Assembly: GCF_900475275.1 (NCBI RefSeq)
Contig: NZ_LS483364.1
Span: forward strand, 1,736,001-1,800,000
Direction: 5' to 3'
DNA: 64,000 nt
Origin: Streptococcus sanguinis
Lineage (GTDB): Bacteria > Bacillota > Bacilli > Lactobacillales > Streptococcaceae
The notes below the pieces were generated by a model that saw only the letters and a program-made list of their open reading frames with translations, had not been told where the DNA came from and searched no databases. Each line of letters opens with the position of its first letter. The first letter of the stretch is position 1. Shown in pieces: positions 19,922 to 28,390 of this stretch. The translations under genes were made by a program, and so were the position numbers.

Positions 19922-20335
19922 TCATTTCATCACATCCCAGCCGATACCAAAACGGTCAATCAAGCGGCCATAAAACTCTGCGAAAGCTTGTTCCTCTAAA
20001 GGATAGAGAATTTGTCCACCTTCAGCAAGCTTAGAAAAGAGCTCATCGGCTTCTTCTCTACTGTCTGGGCTCAGAACCAACCATTGATTGGGCTGATGAT
20101 TGCTAGGAATAGACAGGTCATTAAAAACACCTACATCCTCACCATTCAGGGTCAAGTTTTCCGTATCTAAGGCAATCCAAGCAATCTTATCCCGTTTTTC
20201 TGCAGGAAGGTCAGCTGGATCCATCATCTCACTGGCTCGGGCAAGTCCCTTTATCTCTGTCTGAAAAAGTTCCGCATAAAAACGAAAAGCTTCTTCGGCC
20301 TGACCATTAAAACTTAAAAACACGTCTAATTTCAT
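19922..20335 (-). CDS. VOC family protein (PhnB/3-demethylubiquinone methyltransferase-like)
   Basis: 137 residues. The opening VFLSFNGQAEEAFRFYAELF and closing FGRLIDRFGIGWDV-type pattern (here FYGRLIDRFGIGWDVMK) are diagnostic of the PhnB-like branch of the vicinal oxygen chelate fold. Often a resistance or lyase-like fold, but members of this branch mostly lack assigned activity. Located between the AraC regulator and the TfoX-like gene on the same strand. Confidence 0.85.
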   Translation of the reverse strand: MKLDVFLSFNGQAEEAFRFYAELFQTEIKGLARASEMMDPADLPAEKRDKIAWIALDTENLTLNGEDVGVFNDLSIPSNHQPNQWLVLSPDSREEADELFSKLAEGGQILYPLEEQAFAEFYGRLIDRFGIGWDVMK

Positions 20336-20391
20336 TATTGTTCCTCCGATTTCTTATATCTGAGAATAAATCTCTAGTATCAGTTTATCAA

Positions 20392-21195
20392 TTAGGATAA
20401 AAATTTTCTTATTCTCAATTGCGCTTGTTTGGCTAGGGAACGCATGATTAAAACTGGAAGATTAACTGTAATAGGTGGATCGCTGGGCAAGGGCCTGCGC
20501 ATGCTGATTTCCTCTTGATAGATGTTATCGCCTGAAAAAGTGAGAGGCTCATCGCTGCCCCAGCGAAAGTTATGCTCCAAGACATAGTTTTTAGTTAGGC
20601 GTAAATCCTCCAGCAATTCACAAGCCAAAAGATAGTAGTCACCATCCGGTACATTTTCAAAAGTAAATTGTCTCTCCTGACTCAGTGCTACTCCGATAAC
20701 CGGCTCTTCTTTAGGTATGCGGGTTTTAAAAAGCCCGACACAGCTAATGCGTGGTTCATACCCCTCAGGATAAGATAGCGTCACGGTCAAGCGATTGCCA
20801 CTTTTACAGTCAGGATCCTGATGCAGCAAAACTCCCTTCTCATCCAACTGTTTGACCATAAAATCATAAGCCTTGGTTGATTCTTGATAGTATTTTTTAG
20901 GCGAAAGTCCAGTATGCCGCTTAAAAGCATTAGAAAAACTGCCTAGACTATCATAACCAGCTTCCATAGAGGTCTCGGTCACATTTTGCCGGCCTTCTAC
21001 AATTTCCTGAATCCCTTTTTCCATCTTAAGAGCTTCCATATATTGCTTGATAGAAAAGCCCATCTTTTTCTTGAAAGTTCTGGATAGATGGGAAGGACTA
21101 TAATGGAAATACTGAGACAAATCAGTCAGACTCAGCTCTTCATCTGCATGCTGACGAAGATAGGCTGCAACTTCTTCCATGATAGCTTTAGACAT
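20392..21195 (-). CDS. AraC family transcriptional regulator
   Basis: 267 residues with the DNA-binding domain at the N terminus, as in MarA/Rob-type regulators: two helix-turn-helix motifs about residues 10-100 (LSLTDLSQYFHYSPSHLSRTF and EAGYDSLGSFSNAFKRHTG). The C-terminal 150 residues probably form an effector-binding domain. Start at ATG 21195 preceded by AAAGGAG, seven bases away; the longer frame starting at 21228 lacks a site. First gene of the unit with the VOC and TfoX-like proteins, so it may autoregulate the unit. Confidence 0.88.
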   Translation of the reverse strand: MSKAIMEEVAAYLRQHADEELSLTDLSQYFHYSPSHLSRTFKKKMGFSIKQYMEALKMEKGIQEIVEGRQNVTETSMEAGYDSLGSFSNAFKRHTGLSPKKYYQESTKAYDFMVKQLDEKGVLLHQDPDCKSGNRLTVTLSYPEGYEPRISCVGLFKTRIPKEEPVIGVALSQERQFTFENVPDGDYYLLACELLEDLRLTKNYVLEHNFRWGSDEPLTFSGDNIYQEEISMRRPLPSDPPITVNLPVLIMRSLAKQAQLRIRKFLS

Positions 21196-21226
21196 AGACT
21201 TGCTCCTTTCCCATTTATTTAAGCCC

Positions 21227-21254
21227 ATTATATCACATCAAAAAGAAAGGACAA
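21227..21254 (-). promoter_or_regulatory. Promoter of the araC-like gene
   Basis: Minus strand TTGTCC (21254-21249), 16-bp spacer, TATAAT (21232-21227), about 30 bp before the ATG. Confidence 0.7.
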
Positions 21255-21384
21255 AAAAATCGAAACCGCAGAAAGAAAATCAGAAATCAAGTGATAATCC
21301 GCGAGATGCCCCAAGAATCGGCGGAAATAGTCTGCTTTCCCAAATCTCTGTCCAACAAGACTTTTACCTGTAGATAAATGAAAA

Positions 21385-21417
21385 AAAACTTTAGACGTTT
21401 GAATCGTCTAAAGTTTT
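21385..21417. terminator. Bidirectional terminator
   Basis: 13-bp perfect stem AAAACTTTAGACG / CGTCTAAAGTTTT with a 7-nt loop, A-rich before and T-rich after. Lies just past the stop of the ABM-domain gene. Confidence 0.85.
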
Positions 21418-21434
21418 TAGTTTTTCTTAGGAAT

Positions 21435-21743
21435 TTAGAAACTTGCCTTACCATCAAAAATAGTCAGCTTATGCAAATTTTCCATGCCTGCAATAATGGG
21501 TCTAGCTTTTGCAATGAGATTTTGAAAAACTTCCAAGGTCAGACTGTCATTGTGAGCTTGCTCGCTCTCCCAAACTTCGTAAATATAGATGCTGTTGGGT
21601 TCATCTGCCTTCTCACCTAAGATATAGCAGAAACAAGTGTCAAGATTTTGCATTTCTTTGACAACTTCTTGCATGTAAGCAGTAAGTTCCTGCACCTTTC
21701 CTTCTTGGGCCATTAATTTCCCATAAACACAAAATTTTTCCAT
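21435..21743 (-). CDS. Antibiotic biosynthesis monooxygenase (ABM) domain protein
   Basis: 102 residues, a single ferredoxin-like ABM domain. Start region MEKFCVYGKLMAQEGKVQEL and the core IYIYEVWESEQAHNDSL fit the YgiN/LsrG-like monooxygenase fold. Such small proteins are often involved in quinone or aldehyde chemistry. It follows trhO on the same strand (15-bp gap) and is terminated by the hairpin at 21385. Confidence 0.85.
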   Translation of the reverse strand: MEKFCVYGKLMAQEGKVQELTAYMQEVVKEMQNLDTCFCYILGEKADEPNSIYIYEVWESEQAHNDSLTLEVFQNLIAKARPIIAGMENLHKLTIFDGKASF

Positions 21744-21758
21744 TAGGATCTCTCCTTA

Positions 21759-22745
21759 TTACTGAGCTACCAATGTTTCCAAGCTTTCCCCAATCGCAGC
21801 CAAACGCTCCACCACTTCTGCCTGGCTCAAGCCGTTTTCAGCCACATAGCGATTGCGAGGGTGAACACGGCATTCATGAGAACAGCCACGGAGGTACTTG
21901 TCTTCGTTTTCTTCTGAAGTCAGGATGCGGCGGTTACACTCTGGATTGCCACAGTTGACATAGCGCTCGCAAGGAGTCCCGTCAAACCAGTCTTTCCCAA
22001 TCACAACTGGATCAACATGGTTGATATCAACCGAGATACGCTCATCAAAGACATACATCTTACCGTCCCAAAGCTCACCTTGAACTTCTGGATCCTTGCC
22101 ATAAGTCGCGATACCGCCATGAAGCTGACCGACATCCTTGTATCCTTCACGGACCATCCAGCCTGAGAATTTCTCACAGCGAACACCACCGGTACAGTAA
22201 ACAACCACGCGCTTGTCCATGAACTTCTCTTTGTTATCACGGACCCATTGCGGCAACTCACGAAAGTTGCGAATGTCTGGACGGATGGCTCCGCGGAAGT
22301 GACCCAGATCGTACTCATAGTCGTTACGAGTGTCTAAGACAACAGTGTCTTCGTCCAAGAGTGCTTCCTTAAATTCCTTAGGTGACAGGTAAGCCCCTGT
22401 CGTCTCTAGTGGGTTGATGTCATTGTCAAAATCATTGTCTTCCAAGCCCAAGTGCACGATTTCTTTCTTGTAGCGAACAAACATTTTCTTGAAGGCTTGC
22501 TCATTTTCTTCGTCAATCTTGAACCAAAGATCTTCCATGCCTGGCAGGGAATGCACATAATCCATGTATTTTTGAGTGGTTTCATAATCACCAGAAACCG
22601 TTCCATTGATTCCCTCATCTGCTACCAAGATACGGCCTTTAAGACCGATAGATTTACAGAAGGCCAGATGATCAGCTGCAAATTTCTCAGCATTCTCAAT
22701 CGGAACATATTTGTAGTAAAGTAGGACGCGAATATCTTTTGCCAT
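21759..22745 (-). CDS. trhO: tRNA uridine(34) hydroxylase (rhodanese-related, YceA/TrhO)
   Basis: 328 residues. N-terminal acylphosphatase-like domain (about 1-95), rhodanese domain with active-site loop [17 protein letters not shown] (catalytic Cys near 190) and a C-terminal cysteine-rich region ([16 protein letters not shown]). TrhO catalyses prephenate-independent 5-hydroxylation of U34 in tRNA. It leads the pair with the ABM gene. A CodY-box-like sequence lies 28 bp before the start. Confidence 0.93.
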   Translation of the reverse strand: MAKDIRVLLYYKYVPIENAEKFAADHLAFCKSIGLKGRILVADEGINGTVSGDYETTQKYMDYVHSLPGMEDLWFKIDEENEQAFKKMFVRYKKEIVHLGLEDNDFDNDINPLETTGAYLSPKEFKEALLDEDTVVLDTRNDYEYDLGHFRGAIRPDIRNFRELPQWVRDNKEKFMDKRVVVYCTGGVRCEKFSGWMVREGYKDVGQLHGGIATYGKDPEVQGELWDGKMYVFDERISVDINHVDPVVIGKDWFDGTPCERYVNCGNPECNRRILTSEENEDKYLRGCSHECRVHPRNRYVAENGLSQAEVVERLAAIGESLETLVAQ

Positions 22746-22772
22746 AAGATTTCAACTCTCTTTTCTCTATAA

Positions 22773-22787
22773 AATTTTCTGAATTTT
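22773..22787. promoter_or_regulatory. CodY-box-like sequence upstream of trhO
   Basis: AATTTTCTGAATTTT matches AATTTTCWGAAAATT at 13 of 15 positions. Tentative, given the AT-rich context. Confidence 0.3.
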
Positions 22788-22883
22788 TTAATTCATCTAT
22801 TTATTATAACCTGATTGAAAAAACTGGGCAAAATATTTGTTTGAAAAATAGCAGAGCTGGAAAGTTTAAGCGAGAAGGACAAG

Positions 22884-23375
22884 TCAACGCTCTTCTTCCA
22901 ATTGATCCAAATACTTCTCAAAGCGCTTTTTCTGCCATTTATTTATATACTCCAAGAAAATATTGACCAGCAGCATAAAGGGAAAGTAAATGACAAAAGT
23001 AATTAAAATAGCGAATAGAAACATGGGGTGAAAAACACTATTATGATAAATAGCATGATTCAGTTGGAAATTCTGGCAGGCAATCAAGAAAGTCAGAAAG
23101 CCTGTCGAAACCAGTAAGCCCCAGATAGTAAGACTGAAACTATTGTAATAATTGGCTCCCAGATACTGAGCTCGACACATGAAATAAAGAGAGGCAATGG
23201 CAATCAGAACCACGAAGGACTGATAGTGAATGGCTCCAGCATTCATAGCTACAGAACCAGCATATAAGGCTAGACTACCATACAGCAAAAGACTAAAAGC
23301 CTCCATGCCGGCCTTGTTGACCAGTTGCTCTTCCCGCTCGTCCAAGATTTGTCGTTTAATAAGTTTAATTTTCAT
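22884..23375 (-). CDS. Four-helix membrane protein of unknown function, linked to an XRE regulator
   Basis: 163 residues. After a charged N terminus (KIKLIKRQILDEREEQLVNKAG) come four hydrophobic segments (about 27-47, 52-68, 80-100, 115-140) and a highly charged C-terminal tail. The DEREEQ opening is typical of membrane proteins encoded beside small XRE regulators (DUF2178/DUF6773-like). It is the third gene of a compact cassette, 14 bp after the regulator. No catalytic motif seen. Confidence 0.75.
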   Translation of the reverse strand: MKIKLIKRQILDEREEQLVNKAGMEAFSLLLYGSLALYAGSVAMNAGAIHYQSFVVLIAIASLYFMCRAQYLGANYYNSFSLTIWGLLVSTGFLTFLIACQNFQLNHAIYHNSVFHPMFLFAILITFVIYFPFMLLVNIFLEYINKWQKKRFEKYLDQLEEER

Positions 23376-23389
23376 GACTAGTCCTTTCT

Positions 23390-23587
23390 CTATTCAATCC
23401 AAAACAATTGATCCAGCGTCTTATTGAGACATTTGCAAATTGCTAAACATAAACTGAGACTGGGATTGTACTTACCCGCCTCAATCAGGCCAATGGTCTG
23501 GCGGGTCACTCCGATAGCATCTGCCAAGTCCCCCTGGGTCATATCATGCTCAGCTCGTGCCATTTTTAGCCTAAGATTTTTAACCAT
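23390..23587 (-). CDS. Small XRE family transcriptional regulator
   Basis: 65 residues, essentially one helix-turn-helix (MTQGDLADAIGVTRQTIGLIEAGKYNPS). The start is ATG 23587 preceded by AAGGATG. The longer reading from 23605 overlaps that site. Placed between two membrane protein genes and overlapping the first by 8 bp, so the three are translationally coupled. Such YozG-like regulators usually repress their own operon. Confidence 0.9.
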   Translation of the reverse strand: MVKNLRLKMARAEHDMTQGDLADAIGVTRQTIGLIEAGKYNPSLSLCLAICKCLNKTLDQLFWIE

Positions 23588-23768
23588 GGTCATCATCCTT
23601 ATCATTTTTCTTCTTTGTTGCTATGCCTAAAAGTGCACAACCAATTGTAATATCACTGCCAGCAAAAATAAGAAAAGTCTGATTTTGATTGTTCAGTCCT
23701 ATAACCAAAAAAATGATACCCAAAACAAGCCAAATAAGTGGTGAATATATATTTTTGATGTTTTTCAT
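23580..23768 (-). CDS. Small two-helix membrane protein
   Basis: 62 residues: helix 1 (LIWLVLGIIFLVIGL), short polar loop (NNQNQT), helix 2 (FLIFAGSDITIGCALLGI) and a charged tail KKKNDKDDDHG. GGAGAAG is placed before the ATG. It opens the three-gene cassette with the XRE regulator and the four-helix protein. Function not known. Confidence 0.75.
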   Translation of the reverse strand: MKNIKNIYSPLIWLVLGIIFLVIGLNNQNQTFLIFAGSDITIGCALLGIATKKKNDKDDDHG

Positions 23769-23865
23769 ATCGCTTCTCCCTTCATTTTTATAAGTCTATT
23801 ATACAATATATTTTAAATAATGCAATATATAAATTACATTTTGTTTTTTATTTTGTACAAAAAAA

Positions 23866-23885
23866 GACTGGGAATTCTCCCAATC
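23866..23885 (-). terminator. Terminator downstream of the UPF0397 gene
   Basis: GACTGGGA / TCCCAATC stem, ATTC loop, T7 on the minus strand. Same stem as at 17874-17894. Confidence 0.85.
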
Positions 23886-23903
23886 TGTCAATTTTTGATG
23901 TAA

Positions 23904-24446
23904 TCAATCCTTTTTCAGACTTCCTGCGCGTGTGCGGGTGCGAGCGTAAGCAGTCAGCAAGACTGTACCGATGACTGCTACTGTCGCAGAATTCACCAGA
24001 ATTGCTACAATACTTTGAGCAATAACCTTATTGACCGGCTCACCAGATACAATCACGTCACCAATCGGGCCGATTAGCCAAGCGATTGCATTGGCTCCAA
24101 ACTGAATCAAGTTAAAGCGGATAATATCCTTGACTTCAAATTTGCCATCTTCTACTTGGAAGAATTTTCTAAAGAAACCAACCAATAGACCAAAGACTCC
24201 GCTGCCAGCAATCCAGAACCACCAAAGTCCGCCACCGCTCATAGCGTCTTTAATGGCATGGCCAATGAAGCCCATCAGGAAACCAACGATTGGTCCAAAA
24301 ATGACGCTAAAAAGAGCTTGCAGAGGGTATTGGAGCTGGATGCTGGTATTGGGTACAGGCGTTGGGATATTGATCATTCCGATGACCACGAATAGGGCAG
24401 CTCCAATTCCTGTTGCGACTACGTTTCTGATTGTATTATTTTTCAT
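23904..24446 (-). CDS. ECF transporter S component, UPF0397 family
   Basis: 180 residues, about six helices. The opening [20 protein letters not shown] and the [17 protein letters not shown] motif identify UPF0397. This belongs to the ECF substrate-binding family (PF07155 group). It binds a small metabolite and recruits an EcfA/EcfT module; no ATPase is adjacent here, and the fused ATPase plus EcfT at 14.4-16.9 kb are the obvious partners. Last gene of the peptidase-MptD-SAM hydrolase unit (11-bp gap). Ligand unknown. Confidence 0.88.
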   Translation of the reverse strand: MKNNTIRNVVATGIGAALFVVIGMINIPTPVPNTSIQLQYPLQALFSVIFGPIVGFLMGFIGHAIKDAMSGGGLWWFWIAGSGVFGLLVGFFRKFFQVEDGKFEVKDIIRFNLIQFGANAIAWLIGPIGDVIVSGEPVNKVIAQSIVAILVNSATVAVIGTVLLTAYARTRTRAGSLKKD

Positions 24447-24457
24447 GTTCTTCTTCC

Positions 24458-25303
24458 TTAATTTTCAATTCTCTTGATTTCAATATGCCATTGGGCACCG
24501 ACGCCAACATTGTAGGCCTTAGCAAAGGAACCTTGGTTAATCGCTAAGCCAACCCGATAGAGGGAGTTAATATAGAGGATAGGCTGACCGATGCGGACAT
24601 CCGCAAAGGACTTGCCATAGGTTACTTGGTTTTGATAAACCAGCATGTCATTGTTGTAGATGGTAACCTCGAAGCGGTCGCCAAATTCTGGTTCTAAGGT
24701 GCAGAATTCCTCGCGGGTGATAGAGGTCCAGAGAGAACCAAAGCGGACATCCAGGATATCAATAGCTCCGCTGACATAATTCTCCGCAAGCGTAGTCTCT
24801 ACTACCTGAATTTCGACAATGTCTTCAACTTTAAGCTCCGGTCCAACTTCTTCAAAGCTGATATGGCCGCTGGCTAGCTTGGCACCTGTATAGGCATAGA
24901 CATCACGACCGTGGAAAGTGTAGGAATGCTCCGTATCCTTGCGGCGATTTTCCACTTCAGAAATTTCCCGAATGGCCTCAATGCCGACATGCTTCTTGAT
25001 GAAAGACAGGGTGCCGTTATCAGGCGTAACGATGTACTGACCCTTTTTAGTCTTGGCTACCACACTCTTACGCTTTGAGCCCACACCCGGATCCACTACC
25101 GACACAAAGGTCGTTCCTGCTGGCCAGTAATTAACTGTCTGAAAAAGGCGATAGCTTCCCTCAAAGATATTGTAAGGGGTGATATCGTGAGTCAGATGAT
25201 GAATTTTCAGAATGGGCGACTCTTCTAGTGCCACTCCGATCATGGCTGACACAGCTCCATCTACCAGACCAAAGTCCGACTGGAGTACGAGTAAATTGTT
25301 CAT
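24458..25303 (-). CDS. S-adenosyl-L-methionine hydrolase (adenosine-forming), DUF62 family
   Basis: 281 residues, full length. The family markers are [18 protein letters not shown] at the N terminus, VVDPGVGS with the conserved Asp/Gly, TPDNGTL and [12 protein letters not shown]. Members use a hydroxide to split SAM into adenosine and methionine; they are related to fluorinase/chlorinase but lack halogen use. AAGGAG precedes the ATG. It lies between two ECF S components, which suggests those carry adenosine- or methionine-related compounds; that link is inference. Confidence 0.88.
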   Translation of the reverse strand: MNNLLVLQSDFGLVDGAVSAMIGVALEESPILKIHHLTHDITPYNIFEGSYRLFQTVNYWPAGTTFVSVVDPGVGSKRKSVVAKTKKGQYIVTPDNGTLSFIKKHVGIEAIREISEVENRRKDTEHSYTFHGRDVYAYTGAKLASGHISFEEVGPELKVEDIVEIQVVETTLAENYVSGAIDILDVRFGSLWTSITREEFCTLEPEFGDRFEVTIYNNDMLVYQNQVTYGKSFADVRIGQPILYINSLYRVGLAINQGSFAKAYNVGVGAQWHIEIKRIEN

Positions 25304-25334
25304 GTTTTCTCCTTAGTTATATTTACAATAATAT

Positions 25335-25928
25335 TTAGACTGAAGCTGACTTGGAAAGTCTAGCTTTAAGGATTTTCCTTCCTAACAGGAATCCAAGTAA
25401 AGCGCCCAGTAAAATGCTAACTACAAACCAGAGGACTAAGCTAGGTTCTGGCTTAAGCATGACCTGCTCAATATAAGCCTGAGTCTTTCCTCTGGCAAGA
25501 AGACTAGCTTCGTACTGCTTGGGTGCCAGCCACATTAGGAAAATAGGACCCGCTGTGCTAAAGCTGAAAACCATAAAAGCCAGCAAGCTTCTAACAGTCT
25601 TTTGATAGCCGCCTGACCGAGCTATAAGATCCGCTAAAATACCACAAATCAAACCAGGTAGAAAGGCCCCAAAGCCATGTCGACTAAGCAGAAAGAAGAG
25701 ACCCAGCAGACAACCTAGGCCGCTGATCAGACCGAAGGTCTTTATTTTCTCAGTATAGAAGATAAACAGAACTCCGCCAAAGAAAGCTGTAAAAGCTGGA
25801 GCGTAAAACATATTGCCTGAGCGGTCAAATAAAAGCCCAATCAAGACGCCTAAGATCATGGCTAAAAAATAAAAGAGGTAAAAGAAGCCAGCCTGCTTTA
25901 GTTTGTCTTTTCTTATAGAGTATAGCAT
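25335..25928 (-). CDS. MptD (Trep_Strep) family membrane protein, likely ECF S component
   Basis: 197 residues, about six helices. The end (LLGALLGFLLGRKILKARLSKSA) resembles the conserved C terminus of the Trep_Strep/MptD family, usually found with EcfA/EcfT genes as substrate component. Start at ATG 25928 with AAGGA upstream; the longer frame overlaps the peptidase stop. The gap to the upstream peptidase gene is 16 bp. No partner ATPase adjacent. Confidence 0.75.
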   Translation of the reverse strand: MLYSIRKDKLKQAGFFYLFYFLAMILGVLIGLLFDRSGNMFYAPAFTAFFGGVLFIFYTEKIKTFGLISGLGCLLGLFFLLSRHGFGAFLPGLICGILADLIARSGGYQKTVRSLLAFMVFSFSTAGPIFLMWLAPKQYEASLLARGKTQAYIEQVMLKPEPSLVLWFVVSILLGALLGFLLGRKILKARLSKSASV

Positions 25929-25944
25929 AAGTCTTCCTTTCCCG

Positions 25945-27327
25945 CTAGTTAGCTTGACGGTAACTGCCAATCAAATCTTGAATGAGCTCTATATGTGTAT
26001 AGTAATCAGCAATTTTCACATTCTCATCTCCGCCATGGTCTCGGCTGTTGGCATTTCCAAGTCCGAAAGCTGCCATAGGAACCTCCAAGGCTTCATAGAC
26101 CGTGTGCATCGGACCAGTTCCAGCTGAAGTCGGCAGTACAGAGACGCCCTCTTGATAATAATCTTTAGCCAGCTCGATAAGATTAAGAATGGATGGTGCG
26201 CTCATGTCGCTGCGATAGCTCATCTCTCCCAAGGTATAGGTCAGTTCAACAGCCGGATAGCCATTCTTGTCCAGCTGCTGACGAATCTTGTCCAAAACAT
26301 CTTGTGGCACCAGACCAGGCACCAGACGAACTTCCATCTTGGCTTGAGCATCTGAAGGCAAAATGGTTTTAACCCCTTGGCCTTGATAGCCTGATCCAAA
26401 ACCTTCAATATTCAGCGAAGGTTCAAAGTAAAAGCGACGGAGGAATTCCTTCCGCCCGTCCAATAGAACTGGCAATTTTAAACCGTAGACTTGACTTAAC
26501 TCTTCAGGAGTCCGCAGTGCATATTCCTCAATCAGAGCCAGCTCCCGTTCATTTGGCTCTTGAACCTGTTCATGAATGCCTTCAACTAAGATGCGGCCGT
26601 CTGGACTGCGCAAGCTGGATAAAGCATTGAGCAAATACCAAGGAGCGGAATTGATAACCCCGCCGAAGCTGGAATGGATATCTACATCTGCACTTTTGAC
26701 CGTCATATCGAAGGTAACAATCCCCTTGTTACCGCCCGAGATTTCCAACTGTCCTAAATTGTTGCGGCTGCCTTGCTCCCAAACCAGCAAATCTGCTCCT
26801 CGCAGGCGTTTGCGATGCTTGGCCAGATATTTATCCAAATCTGTCGAAGCAGACTCTTCTGCCCCTTCCATCATAAAGATGATATTGACTGGCAAATCAC
26901 CATGCTCTCGAATATACTTGCGAACAGCCGTCAGACGAGCGGTAATGTGCCCCTTGTCATCATCCACTCCTCGCCCATACATAACTCCGTAATGAACAGA
27001 TAGTGTAAAGGGATCATTGGTCCAAGGCTGGTCATCATCTGCCGGCACTGTATCGTAGTGGTTGTAGAAAATAATGGTCTTAGCGGCAGGATTTGAAGAA
27101 AGAAACTCCGCTAAAATAAATGGAGCAGTATAGCTATCGTCAATCATGACCTTGGCACCTGCAGCTGTAAAAATCTCTCCCAAATAGTTGGCTACTTCCT
27201 GAAGGCCAACCTGCTGGGCAAAGATTGATTTTTTAGAGATCAAGGTCCGCAGCACTTCAAAATAGTGCTGGGCTACCTCGTCGTTTTCAAATTTCTTGAT
27301 TTGTTCAGTCTCAGTTGAGAAAGGCAT
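25945..27327 (-). CDS. M20 family dipeptidase/metallohydrolase
   Basis: 460 residues. Metal-binding motifs of M20 carnosinase-like peptidases are intact: FYNHYDTVPADD, GRGVDDDKGH, MEGAEES and the distal DHGGDEN. A lid domain with VDIHSSFGG lies between them. Cytosolic (no signal peptide). AGGAG precedes the ATG by six bases. It begins a unit with MptD, SAM hydrolase and UPF0397. The peptide specificity is not visible. Confidence 0.9.
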   Translation of the reverse strand: MPFSTETEQIKKFENDEVAQHYFEVLRTLISKKSIFAQQVGLQEVANYLGEIFTAAGAKVMIDDSYTAPFILAEFLSSNPAAKTIIFYNHYDTVPADDDQPWTNDPFTLSVHYGVMYGRGVDDDKGHITARLTAVRKYIREHGDLPVNIIFMMEGAEESASTDLDKYLAKHRKRLRGADLLVWEQGSRNNLGQLEISGGNKGIVTFDMTVKSADVDIHSSFGGVINSAPWYLLNALSSLRSPDGRILVEGIHEQVQEPNERELALIEEYALRTPEELSQVYGLKLPVLLDGRKEFLRRFYFEPSLNIEGFGSGYQGQGVKTILPSDAQAKMEVRLVPGLVPQDVLDKIRQQLDKNGYPAVELTYTLGEMSYRSDMSAPSILNLIELAKDYYQEGVSVLPTSAGTGPMHTVYEALEVPMAAFGLGNANSRDHGGDENVKIADYYTHIELIQDLIGSYRQAN

Positions 27328-27353
27328 GCGTTACTCCTATTAACAGCAGATAA

Positions 27354-27383
27354 AGGGCTGGGGAAATAAGCTTCCCCGCCCTT
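27354..27383 (-). terminator. Strong hairpin between the binding lipoprotein and the M20 gene
   Basis: AAGGGCTGGGGAA / TTCCCCGCCCTT stem of about 13 bp with one mismatch. Only a short T tract follows on the minus strand. A second hairpin (27402-27411 with 27424-27433) lies next to the lipoprotein stop codon. Confidence 0.55.
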
Positions 27384-27444
27384 ATCGTATTTCTTGTATC
27401 AAAGTCTAGTCAGCCAAATTGCAGACTGGACTTGATGGGATTTC

Positions 27445-28272
27445 TTACTTGATATCTTTTGCATCTGGCAGGTAAGAACCGCCAAAGAATTCTTGTGATA
27501 GTTTTTCAAGCGTACCATCCTCATAGAGTTCCTTGATTCGCTTGTTGACAAATTTTTGCAGGTCTTCCTGACCGCTTGCAATAATCGGATAGACATAAGG
27601 TTGCTGGTCGCTTGGAAGCTCAATCACTTCCAGATTTTTCAAGCCTTGGTCTTTGATAATAGACTCTACAGTTATGCGCTCAAAAACCTTATAGTCCGTA
27701 CGGCCGTCATTCAGATTGGCCAAGATTTGCTGAATGGTTCCGTCCGTATAATTGATTTTTGTCGGATTATCGCTATGTTCCTTGTTATAGTCCTCTAGTT
27801 GCTGAGCTGTTGAAGTCCCCTGAACAACCTCAGTAGACTTGCCGCCAATGTCATCCAGCGATTTAATGCCCTCACCTTTACGGACAACTAAAACTATTGG
27901 ATTTTTCGCATATGGACTAGCATAGAGATATTTGTTAGCTCGTTCTTCAGAGTAGCTGATATTATTGGCACCGATCTGGTAGCGGTCGCTGTCCAGACCT
28001 GAGAAAATAGAAGCCCACTTGGTCTTATTGAAATTGACTTCATACTTGTCTGAGTCCTTAAAGATAGCACGAAGGACTTCGATATCGTAGCCAGTCAGTT
28101 TACCGTCTTTATCCTCGTATGAAAATGGTTTGGTCGTTCCCACTGTTCCGACTTCTACCTTTGTTTTCTCTGTTTTCTTCTCACTTGATGATGAGCAAGC
28201 CACCAAGGCACCAATAGCCAAGACACTGACGGCTGCCAGAGAGAAGTATTTCAAGGTTTTCTTCAGGTTCAT
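27445..28272 (-). CDS. Amino acid ABC transporter substrate-binding lipoprotein
   Basis: 275 residues. Lipoprotein signal peptide with lipobox LVACSS (Cys about 26), then a bacterial extracellular solute-binding domain type 3 ([30 protein letters not shown], the [14 protein letters not shown] hinge region). Probably binds a polar amino acid such as cystine or glutamine. Start at ATG 28272, with AGGAGG ten bases upstream. No permease or ATPase is adjacent, so it must use components encoded elsewhere. Sits between two M20 hydrolase genes on the same strand. Confidence 0.9.
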   Translation of the reverse strand: MNLKKTLKYFSLAAVSVLAIGALVACSSSSEKKTEKTKVEVGTVGTTKPFSYEDKDGKLTGYDIEVLRAIFKDSDKYEVNFNKTKWASIFSGLDSDRYQIGANNISYSEERANKYLYASPYAKNPIVLVVRKGEGIKSLDDIGGKSTEVVQGTSTAQQLEDYNKEHSDNPTKINYTDGTIQQILANLNDGRTDYKVFERITVESIIKDQGLKNLEVIELPSDQQPYVYPIIASGQEDLQKFVNKRIKELYEDGTLEKLSQEFFGGSYLPDAKDIK

Positions 28273-28390
28273 ATTTCGAATTCCTCCTAAAAAGTCTTTC
28301 TTTATCATATCAAATAAGGAGAAACTTGACCATTATATATTTTTTATGGAGGTGATAGCTTTTCTTTATCAGCTTTGAGGCAGTCATTAT

